NCBI GenBank assembly: GCA_015523135.1
Contig: WAKY01000057.1
Location: forward strand, 1 to 10,715
DNA: 10,715 bases
Reading direction: 5' to 3'
DNA from: Candidatus Aciduliprofundum sp.
GTDB taxonomy: Archaea; Thermoplasmatota; Thermoplasmata; Thermoplasmatales; Aciduliprofundaceae
A model generated the notes under the pieces. The model was not told the DNA's origin, made no database searches, and saw nothing but the letters and a program-made list of their open reading frames with translations. Below, in pieces: positions 1 to 6,174 of the stretch. The first letter of the stretch is position 1. Every line of letters starts with the position of its first letter. The position numbers and the translations under genes are program-made.

Positions 1-452
1 GCTGTGAATGTACCTCCCATAATAATGAGGTCAATTTTATCCGTAGGGTGCCCTATTGCCCTCAATTGTTCTATCCTTGCCTTTGTTTGCTCATAAGGGT
101 CAAAATTGTACTGTGCAGCCCTAAGTGCCGCTGGCTCGTGCCCTGTATAGCTTTGTGCTGTGCCCTTATCAGGACCTCCAGGGCAGTATATGCATTTTCC
201 ATGAGGGCATGGAAATGGAGAGGTCATAATTGCCACAACAGCTACACCACTTAGAGTGCGCGATGGCTTTTTCACCAAAATGCTATGGTATTTCTCAACA
301 ATATCCTGTGGCAAGTGCTTCATTATTTCCGAGTTCCTGGGATTTGGGATTTTGTACTTTTTTGCAATTCTGCTCTTCCATCTCTCCAAATCCTCCTTGC
401 TCCTTATCTCTCCTTTCCGAAAAATTCTTGCTAGGTCTTCATAGAATCCCAC
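1..452 (-). CDS. elp3: Elp3-type radical SAM tRNA uridine-34 modification enzyme, N-terminal part (3' end outside window)
   Basis: Elp3 uses a radical SAM cluster and acetyl-CoA to start carboxymethylation of wobble U34 in tRNAs; archaeal Elp3 works without the other Elongator subunits. I translated 150 residues of the minus strand. Residues 82-90 carry CPHGKCIYC, the CX4CX2C iron-sulfur motif (C82, C87, C90). It is followed by the family signature PGGPDKGTAQSYTGHEP and then by DPYEQ and IIMGGTF. The N-terminal 65 residues are charged and helical, as in other archaeal Elp3 proteins, ending in KKPSRTLSGVAVV. The C-terminal half, including the acetyltransferase domain, lies beyond the left edge. 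The start is taken as GTG at 450-452: no ATG lies in frame between it and the upstream stop near 515, and an AT-rich element about 26 bases upstream suits a leaderless message. It is divergent from the Nudix fusion gene. The family call is secure; the exact start is less so. Confidence 0.9.
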   Translation of the reverse strand, partial: MGFYEDLARIFRKGEIRSKEDLERWKSRIAKKYKIPNPRNSEIMKHLPQDIVEKYHSILVKKPSRTLSGVAVVAIMTSPFPCPHGKCIYCPGGPDKGTAQSYTGHEPAALRAAQYNFDPYEQTKARIEQLRAIGHPTDKIDLIIMGGTFT

Positions 453-472
453 ATTCTTCCATGCAAATGCCC

Positions 473-484
473 TTTTTAATTTTT
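473..484. promoter_or_regulatory. AT-rich element, candidate shared divergent promoter
   Basis: TTTTTAATTTTT lies in the 56-base gap between elp3 (-) and the Nudix fusion gene (+). Its centre is about 27 bases from the GTG of elp3 and about 31 bases from the ATG of the fusion gene. Archaeal TATA boxes centre about 26 bases before the transcription start, so both messages could be leaderless or nearly so. Neither start has a good Shine-Dalgarno sequence, which agrees. The match to the TTTAWATA consensus is only fair on either strand, so this is a positional inference. Confidence 0.4.
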
Positions 485-508
485 CTATGGAAAATTTGAA
501 ATTGAAGA

Positions 509-1246
509 ATGAGATTTAGTTTTATGATTGTAAAATACCGCTTCTGGTTTGAATCCCCCGCTGGCTATGTTTTTGGCCCTGGAAGTTATCAAATCCTCAA
601 AGAGATTGAAAAAACAGGAAGTTTGAGAAAAGCAGCCAATAATTTAGGAATGTCCTACAGGCATGCTTGGGGATTAATAAAGGAAATTGAGGAGAATTTG
701 GGGGTAAAAATAATAACTTCTCATCGTGGAGGAAAAGAAGGTGGAGAAAGTACGATTACGGAAGAGGGCATAAAATTGCTCAGAGAGTATGAAAAATATG
801 AGAGAGTTTTTAATTATGTTGTTAAGCATCCTTACATCAAGCCCTCAATAACAGTGGATGGAATATTAGTTGAAAATGGAAAAATTCTGCTTGTAAAGAG
901 GGGCAGAGAGCCATTTAAGGGCATGTATGCGCTCCCGGGAGGATTTGTGGAGTATGGAGAAAGAACTGAGGATGCTATAGTTAGGGAGATGGAGGAAGAA
1001 ACGGGATTAAAAACGGAAGTTATAGGGCTTTTTGGAGTTTATTCAGACCCAAAAAGAGACCCTAGAGATCATACAATAACTGTAGTTTACGAGCTTAAAA
1101 GATTGGGAGGAGAATTGAAGGGGGGCGATGACGCATCTTATGCTGCCATGTTTCCATTAAATGAGCTGCCAGAGCTGGCATTTGATCATACAAAAATTAT
1201 TAAAGATTTTAAAAATAAGAGATTTAATAAACAACTATACTCTTGA
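509..1246 (+). CDS. ModE-type winged-helix / Nudix hydrolase fusion, possible nucleotide-sensing regulator
   Basis: The 245-residue protein has two domains. Residues about 8-95 form a winged helix of the ModE N-terminal (LysR-like) type: a FGPGSYQILKEIEKTGSLR stretch, then AANNLGMSYRHAWGLI as the recognition region, then a wing around KIITSHRGGKEGG. No molybdate-binding (MOP) domain follows. Instead, residues about 112-235 are a Nudix hydrolase with an intact Nudix box at 145-167, matching GX5EX7REUXEEXGU (G145, E151, R159, E160, E163, E164, G166). The stretch YSDPKRDPRDHTITVVYEL at 178-196 resembles ADP-ribose pyrophosphatases and the Nudix domain of NrtR regulators. The protein may therefore cleave or sense ADP-ribose or a related nucleotide and control transcription. 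The DNA target, the ligand and any catalysis are inferred. Met6 (524) is an alternative start; ATG 509 suits the AT-rich element upstream. The gene ends in tandem stops (TGA TAG) and overlaps nusA tail to tail by 23 bases. Confidence 0.85.
   Translation: MRFSFMIVKYRFWFESPAGYVFGPGSYQILKEIEKTGSLRKAANNLGMSYRHAWGLIKEIEENLGVKIITSHRGGKEGGESTITEEGIKLLREYEKYERVFNYVVKHPYIKPSITVDGILVENGKILLVKRGREPFKGMYALPGGFVEYGERTEDAIVREMEEETGLKTEVIGLFGVYSDPKRDPRDHTITVVYELKRLGGELKGGDDASYAAMFPLNELPELAFDHTKIIKDFKNKRFNKQLYS
1192..1215 (-). terminator. Candidate oligo-T terminator of the RNA polymerase operon
   Basis: Downstream of the nusA stop, the minus strand reads two runs of five T (1215-1211 and 1196-1192), about 9 and 28 bases past the stop, in a T-rich context. 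Archaeal intrinsic termination depends mainly on such T tracts in the non-template strand. They lie inside the convergent Nudix fusion gene, so coding constraint could also explain them. Confidence 0.35.
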
Positions 1247-1649
1247 TAGGAAAATGCCTACCTATAATTTCCTTAGCTAGCTTTAGATTCTTTCCCTCCT
1301 TTCCTATAGCTCTTGCTTTATCTTTAGGATCAACGAACACTGTTATGTTGAATTGGTTATCCACATTTTCAACTTTTACATTCTTCACATGAAATCTATG
1401 AAAAATGTTTTTGGTAAATACAACGATATCCGGAGAGTATTCTACCACCATTACATTTTTCTTGATTAGATTGCGAACTGTTTGAATCTTTGAACCGTTG
1501 TTCTCAAGTGCTTTTCTCAGATTTCTAGGATACACCACAAATACCACAAGGTTATCACTTTCGATGCAATCCTTAACTTGGGCATTGGTGGCTGCTTCAA
1601 AGATAGATATGTAACGAAGCGTTTGCGCGTCAAATTTGATGTTTACCAT
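1224..1649 (-). CDS. nusA: Archaeal NusA-like transcription factor (KH-domain RNA-binding protein)
   Basis: The 141-residue protein is the short archaeal NusA, made of two KH-type RNA-binding domains without the N-terminal polymerase-binding and S1 domains of bacterial NusA. The first KH unit spans about residues 32-80 (LVVFVVYPRNLRKALENNGS, then IKKNVMVVEYS). The second spans about 100-141, with the GxxG loop as GKEG at 116-119 in VDPKDKARAIGKEGKNLKLA. It is presumed to bind nascent RNA and affect elongation or termination; its function in archaea is poorly defined. Its place after rpl30e in the polymerase operon is classic. Its ATG overlaps the rpl30e stop by one base (TAATG), and GGTGA lies four bases upstream, so translation is probably coupled. 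It is the last gene of the run; its 3' end overlaps the convergent fusion gene by 23 bases. Confidence 0.92.
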   Translation of the reverse strand: MVNIKFDAQTLRYISIFEAATNAQVKDCIESDNLVVFVVYPRNLRKALENNGSKIQTVRNLIKKNVMVVEYSPDIVVFTKNIFHRFHVKNVKVENVDNQFNITVFVDPKDKARAIGKEGKNLKLAKEIIGRHFPIKSIVVY

Positions 1650-1936
1650 TATTTCACCATATGCAGTAACTTACCCTCTCCCTCATCCACTATTGTAAGC
1701 ACTGAAACATTGAATGGCTTTCCACAAAGAGCTCCAAGTTCTATACCATCTCCGTCAAATATGATTTTTGGTATGTTCCAGCTCTGAACTTCCTCTTTCT
1801 CCGGGCAGTTATCCGCCACAATTAACAATTTTGCCTCTCCTTTCTCTACAGCTTTTCTGGCTTGCTTTATTCCATAATAAACTTTTCCGCTATCAAGTAT
1901 CTTTTTTATCTCTTTTCTTATATCTTCCCTATTCAT
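1649..1936 (-). CDS. rpl30e: 50S ribosomal protein L30e
   Basis: The 95-residue protein belongs to the L7Ae/L30e/S12e family, which binds kink-turn-like RNA, and is a component of the archaeal large ribosomal subunit. Family features are the N-terminal helix IRKEIKKILDSGKVYYGIKQ, ARKAVEKGEAKLLIVADNCP (residues 26-45, the conserved loop after the first strand), IPKIIFDGDGIELGALCGKP and the terminal strand VSVLTIVDEGEG. The length is normal for L30e. The start is the ATG at 1934-1936, five bases after GAGGTGA (1942-1948), a strong Shine-Dalgarno sequence whose last three bases are the rpoA2 stop codon. This arrangement implies coupled translation. L30e between rpoA2 and nusA is a conserved archaeal gene order. 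Confidence 0.94.
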   Translation of the reverse strand: MNREDIRKEIKKILDSGKVYYGIKQARKAVEKGEAKLLIVADNCPEKEEVQSWNIPKIIFDGDGIELGALCGKPFNVSVLTIVDEGEGKLLHMVK

Positions 1937-1941
1937 TCAAC

Positions 1942-3486
1942 TCACCTCTTTTTTGGTTTGTATATTAAAGTTACTGCACCAGTACCCAAGGTAACTGGTT
2001 GCCCAACAATAATGTTTTCGGCTACACCTCTGAGATTATCTTCTTCACCAAGTACTCCTGCAGTTAATAAATGCTTTGCGGTAATTTCGAATGCAGCTCT
2101 TGCAAGAACACTCTCCTTTTCGCCTGCAATTCCATGTCTGCCTATTGCCTCAACCGTGCCGTTATAAGTCATTATATCCGCAACGAGCATTATATGGCGA
2201 ATATCCACATTCAAGCCCTGCTGTTGCAGGGTGTTAATTGCCTCTTCCATAATAGCATTTCTGGCAGCTTCAATGCCTAGCACATCTGCAATTTCAATTA
2301 TATTGTTAGTTCTAGTCCTTGCTCCATCCACTTCCTCTATATCTAGAACATCCTTAAGATTTGAACCTTGAGTATATATGACCCATTCGGTATTATCCTG
2401 ACTCTTTCTAACTATTGCCCTTGATATGCCTTTTATGCCCCGAAGAGTTAGAGATTTTACATTTTCCGTAAGCTGATACAATTTCTTGTAAGATGGCTCA
2501 GAGAGTTTTAGCTTTATTCTATTATCTTCAACCTCCACCATTAATTTTTGAAGCTTCAGCTTGCTCAGGCTCTCAACAATGTCCTCCTTCTTTATCCCCC
2601 TATTTTCCATTTTCTTTTTATCTGGAACTATAACAACGGACATATCTGCTATATTTGTTATAACATTTCCAATATCAATTATATTTGTACTCTCAATTTT
2701 CTTAGCTACTTCTTTAACTTTATCTTCATCTTCCCTTATTCCCTCTCTTAAATAAATTTGCATAACTGGAGTAGAAGGCATACTCCTTGCATCCACTATT
2801 TCAATTAATCTAGGCAAGCCCAAAGTAACATTCATCTCTGCCACACCAGCATAGTGGAAAGTTCTAAGAGTCATCTGAGTACCTGGCTCACCAATGCTCT
2901 GAGCCGCCACAATACCCACTGCTTCGTAAGGATCAACTTCTCTCTTCTTGTACACTTCAACTGCTCTCTCTACAACTTTATTAAATTCCGCTTTTTTTAA
3001 GGAGAATTCCTCTTTTGCATTAATTAACTTTTGAATTATGGAATAGGGCAGTTTTACACCATACTTCTTTTCAACATCCTCCATAAGCTTCTTCTCTTCA
3101 TCACTCATCTTTTCAAACTTTCTTAGAGTTATCTCTCCTTGCTCCTCTAGAATTCCATAAGAGAATTTTGTTATTCTTTTAAGATAGGTTCCATCTTCTT
3201 TCTTGAACTCAGATATGGGTATTGCGGATATATCCTGAATTTGTTCAATCTTAAGTAGCGTTTTTAACTTTTTGGTTGTTTTCTTTATTATCCCTTTCAT
3301 ATTCTCGTAGGGTTTTATTTCACTTATTTTTACCCTGTAATTTGCTTCAGAGCCTTTAAGAGTTATATACCCATACGTTGGAAGTTCTATTTTCTTCTTA
3401 ATTTCAAAATCTACTGCATAATACACTGGAGCATTGAGCCTTATTTTGTCAACATTCTCAATTTTATCTTTCCAGAGTAGATTCAT
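1942..3486 (-). CDS. rpoA2: DNA-directed RNA polymerase subunit A'' (RpoA2/Rpo1C) with N-terminal extension
   Basis: RpoA2 is the C-terminal part of the split largest polymerase subunit and supplies the trigger loop and part of the jaw and clamp. The trigger-loop region is clear at residues 185-216 (DPYEAVGIVAAQSIGEPGTQ followed by MTLRTFHYAGVAEM). Later core motifs include GLPRLIEIVDARS at 223-235, GARTRTNNIIEIADVLGIEA at 388-407, and RHIMLVADIMTYNGTVEAIG followed by RHGIAG at 430-455. No intein is present. At 514 residues it is over 100 longer than the roughly 390-410 I expect for A''. The excess is at the N terminus: residues 1 to about 126 precede the usual start of homology (near LPYSIIQKLI at 146). 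The ATG at 3484-3486 directly abuts the rpoA1 stop (TAAATG) and has a very strong ribosome binding site, so the extension is likely real. Confidence 0.96.
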   Translation of the reverse strand: MNLLWKDKIENVDKIRLNAPVYYAVDFEIKKKIELPTYGYITLKGSEANYRVKISEIKPYENMKGIIKKTTKKLKTLLKIEQIQDISAIPISEFKKEDGTYLKRITKFSYGILEEQGEITLRKFEKMSDEEKKLMEDVEKKYGVKLPYSIIQKLINAKEEFSLKKAEFNKVVERAVEVYKKREVDPYEAVGIVAAQSIGEPGTQMTLRTFHYAGVAEMNVTLGLPRLIEIVDARSMPSTPVMQIYLREGIREDEDKVKEVAKKIESTNIIDIGNVITNIADMSVVIVPDKKKMENRGIKKEDIVESLSKLKLQKLMVEVEDNRIKLKLSEPSYKKLYQLTENVKSLTLRGIKGISRAIVRKSQDNTEWVIYTQGSNLKDVLDIEEVDGARTRTNNIIEIADVLGIEAARNAIMEEAINTLQQQGLNVDIRHIMLVADIMTYNGTVEAIGRHGIAGEKESVLARAAFEITAKHLLTAGVLGEEDNLRGVAENIIVGQPVTLGTGAVTLIYKPKKR

Positions 3487-6174
3487 TTACTTCCTCCTCC
3501 TTAAAAGATACTTGTCCCCAAGAACATCCGTTAGGATTTCATCCATATCCACATTTTCTCCACCTGAACTGCGAGTTGGATCTACCCCATCATCTCCATA
3601 GAGGAACTGTACAACATTTCCTGCAGTGTCTACAACTTTTCTATCCTCTATAACTTTCAAATCTTCAAGTGCGTTAATTAATCTTCTTTGCATATAACCA
3701 CTGCGAGATGTACGAACTGCCGTATCCACTAAACCTTCTCGTCCGCCCATTGAGTGGAAGAAATACTCTGTTGGACTCAATCCTTTCTTGTAAGAGGATT
3801 CTACAAATCCCCTTGCTAGAGCACCTAAATCACCACGCTTGAAATGCGGTAGCGTACGATCTTGATAACCACGATGCAATCTTTGACCCCTTACCGATTG
3901 CTGTCCTATAGAGCCGGCCATCTGGGATAAGTTAAGCATAGAAGCCCTAGCTCCACTCCTTGCCATTATAACTGATGGATTCTCTAAACCCAAATGCTTA
4001 CTTGCAATCTTACCCGCCTCATCTCTCGCATGGGCAAGAACGCGCATTATTTCCATCTCTAATGTTTCTTCTATGCTCCTTCCCGGAGCTGGTTGCAAAA
4101 GGCCTTGCTTGTATAACTCAATCAATTCATCCGTCTTCTTAATCGATTCTTTTATTATCTCGTGAATTTGAATAATCGCTTCTTCAGGTATATCTTCATC
4201 ATCTATGCCAGATGTGAAGCCACGATAGGATATTACTCCAACAGCCAATCTGGTCATGTTGTCTATAAACTTACGCGCTTCATCGCTTCCCATCTTTGCT
4301 ATTCTATCAAGTAATTTTCCCTTCATTGAACCAATTGCATTTTCATCTATTGTGCCTGAAATAAGCTTTCCATCACGTATGACAACGTAGGCATCTATTG
4401 GACAAGCTTCATACACACATTTGTTATTGCACACAGAAGGGTCGCAGATCTTGCTCTTAAATTCCATATTTAGATTCTTTGGTAAAATTAGAGAGAATAA
4501 TTCTTTGCCATAGTAAAATTCATTTCCATTTTCATCCTTATGTGGCTCTGGAAGTTCATCATAATCTAAGTAAGAGAGCATATGAATTGCCTGTTCCTTT
4601 GTGAATTTTGGATTTTTATGTGTGAGCAGGAACATTGCAGTTATATGATCATGTATGCCCCCAATAATTGGACCCCCAAACCTTGGGGATAAAATATGCT
4701 CTTGTACTAACATCAAAATTTTTGCCTCTGCTCTTGCCTCTTCACTCTGCAGTACATGGAGATTCATCTCATCTCCATCAAAGTCCGCATTATATGGGGG
4801 GCAAACTGCAAGGTTAAACCGGAATGTGCGGTTTGGCATAACTTTCACAAGATGTCCCATCATACTCATTCTATGTAAAGACGGTTGCCTATTGAATAGC
4901 ACTACATCTCCATCTACTAGATGTCTCTCGACAACCCATCCAATATCAAGTTTCTTTGCAACATCCTCAGCATTTCTATCTGTTATCTTTATTCTTCTCC
5001 CATCTGGCCTAATTACATAATTTGCACCGGGTACATATTTCTCTCCCTTTGGATTTGAGCCCCTTCTCACTATCTCTCTCATCTTCTCAATATTGTACTC
5101 AGTTACTGTTATTGGTACTGTAAGCTCTCGAGCAGCTTCCTCAGGCACACCCACTTCGTTTATCGAGAGGAATGGTTCAGGAGATATAACTGTACGAGCT
5201 GAGAAATTAACTCTCTTACCGGACAAGTTTGACCTGAATCTTCCCTCCTTGCCCTTTAGACGCTGCACGAGGGTTTTTAAAGGTCTGCCACTGCGATGCC
5301 TTGCAGGGGGTATACCGGATGTTTGATTATCAAAATAAGTAGTAACGTGATACTGCAAGAGCTCCCAGAGATCTTCAATTATGAGCTGTGGTGCACCACT
5401 ATCTCTATTCTCTCTCAACCTTTGGTTAATCCTTATTATATCTACAAGCTTATGGGTTAAGTCATCCTCGCTCCTCTCTCCAGTTTCAAGGGTAATTGTG
5501 GGACGGACATTCACGGGTGGTACAGGAAGAACGGTTAAAACCATCCACTCAGGCCTAGCAGTTTCTGGATTCATCCCTAGTAATGGCAAATCTTCATCGG
5601 GTATGCGCTCTAACCTCTCACGAATCTCTTTAGGAGTTAATTTTCTACCCTCTTCTCTGAAAGTTGTAGGCTTATCCAGCGTGATCTTTTTCTGTTCAGC
5701 ACCACAGTGGGGGCATATGGGGCGAGAGGCAGCATCTTCAATTATCTTCTTAGTTATAAAAAGCAATTCTAATGGTGAAGCCCCCATTTTCTTTGCTTCT
5801 TCTATCTTTTGCTTGTAAATTTCAATTTCGTCATCCTTTAATTTTATTCTTCCACACTCGCGACAAGTTGCGTCAAGATAATTTTGTATGTTTTTCACAA
5901 ATCCAACGTGTATTACAGGCATTGCAAGCTCTATGTGTCCAAAGTGTCCTGGACACTCATCTACCTTACCTCCGCATGTCTTGCATCTCAGTCCAGGTTC
6001 TATGACTCCCATATGCAGGTCCATAAGACCCTTGTCTATAGGAAAGCCATCATCATCATAAGTGTCTGCTGTTATTACCTTCACTGCACTCATTCTTCTT
6101 ATTTCATCTGGAGATAGTAAAGAGAATTTTATAGAATTTATCCTCTTTGTTAATCCAAAAACGTGAGGGCTCAT
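3487..6174 (-). CDS. rpoA1: DNA-directed RNA polymerase subunit A' (RpoA1/Rpo1N)
   Basis: The 895-residue N-terminal part of the split largest subunit, with usual length for A'. The clamp-core zinc site is C64, C67, C74, H77 (CKTCGGKVDECPGH). A second zinc site pairs C104/C107 with C154/C157. The lid, rudder and switch region includes GRFRSNLSGKRVNFSARTVI at 311-330. The catalytic magnesium loop is YNADFDGDEMN at 461-471, with D464, D466 and D468. The bridge-helix region runs from about 787 to 831 (GLSPTEYFFHSMGGREG, then TSRSGYMQRRL). No intein is present. Residues 577-591 hold an extra cluster of four cysteines (C577, C582, C586, C591). The start ATG overlaps the rpoB stop by four bases (ATGA), and AGGTGAT (6180-6186) lies five bases upstream. 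The stop abuts the rpoA2 ATG. Subunits A', A'' and B are thus translated from adjoining cistrons, fitting equimolar assembly. Confidence 0.98.
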   Translation of the reverse strand: MSPHVFGLTKRINSIKFSLLSPDEIRRMSAVKVITADTYDDDGFPIDKGLMDLHMGVIEPGLRCKTCGGKVDECPGHFGHIELAMPVIHVGFVKNIQNYLDATCRECGRIKLKDDEIEIYKQKIEEAKKMGASPLELLFITKKIIEDAASRPICPHCGAEQKKITLDKPTTFREEGRKLTPKEIRERLERIPDEDLPLLGMNPETARPEWMVLTVLPVPPVNVRPTITLETGERSEDDLTHKLVDIIRINQRLRENRDSGAPQLIIEDLWELLQYHVTTYFDNQTSGIPPARHRSGRPLKTLVQRLKGKEGRFRSNLSGKRVNFSARTVISPEPFLSINEVGVPEEAARELTVPITVTEYNIEKMREIVRRGSNPKGEKYVPGANYVIRPDGRRIKITDRNAEDVAKKLDIGWVVERHLVDGDVVLFNRQPSLHRMSMMGHLVKVMPNRTFRFNLAVCPPYNADFDGDEMNLHVLQSEEARAEAKILMLVQEHILSPRFGGPIIGGIHDHITAMFLLTHKNPKFTKEQAIHMLSYLDYDELPEPHKDENGNEFYYGKELFSLILPKNLNMEFKSKICDPSVCNNKCVYEACPIDAYVVIRDGKLISGTIDENAIGSMKGKLLDRIAKMGSDEARKFIDNMTRLAVGVISYRGFTSGIDDEDIPEEAIIQIHEIIKESIKKTDELIELYKQGLLQPAPGRSIEETLEMEIMRVLAHARDEAGKIASKHLGLENPSVIMARSGARASMLNLSQMAGSIGQQSVRGQRLHRGYQDRTLPHFKRGDLGALARGFVESSYKKGLSPTEYFFHSMGGREGLVDTAVRTSRSGYMQRRLINALEDLKVIEDRKVVDTAGNVVQFLYGDDGVDPTRSSGGENVDMDEILTDVLGDKYLLRRRK
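3493..3501 (-). promoter_or_regulatory. Ribosome binding site fixing the rpoA2 start
   Basis: The minus strand reads AGGAGGAGG six bases before the ATG of rpoA2, inside the last codons of rpoA1. It is the strongest Shine-Dalgarno match in the operon. It supports the upstream start and hence translation of the extended RpoA2 N terminus, whereas the internal ATG at 3106-3108 (Met127) has only a weak purine run before it. Confidence 0.75.

Noticed and set aside
48..499. Overlapping short plus-strand ORFs at the left end
   Set aside because: The minus strand here encodes elp3 with its iron-sulfur motif, so these frames are shadows.
1167..1180. Palindrome TGCCAGAGCTGGCA as a terminator hairpin
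   Set aside because: It lies in the Nudix coding region (ELPELA), is 44 bases past the nusA stop and is not followed by a T run on the minus strand. Coding chance is the simpler explanation.
5381..5818. 145-codon plus-strand ORF opposite rpoA1
   Set aside because: It is antisense to a certain rpoA1 coding region, has low-complexity serine/leucine-rich composition typical of shadow frames, and resembles no family I know.
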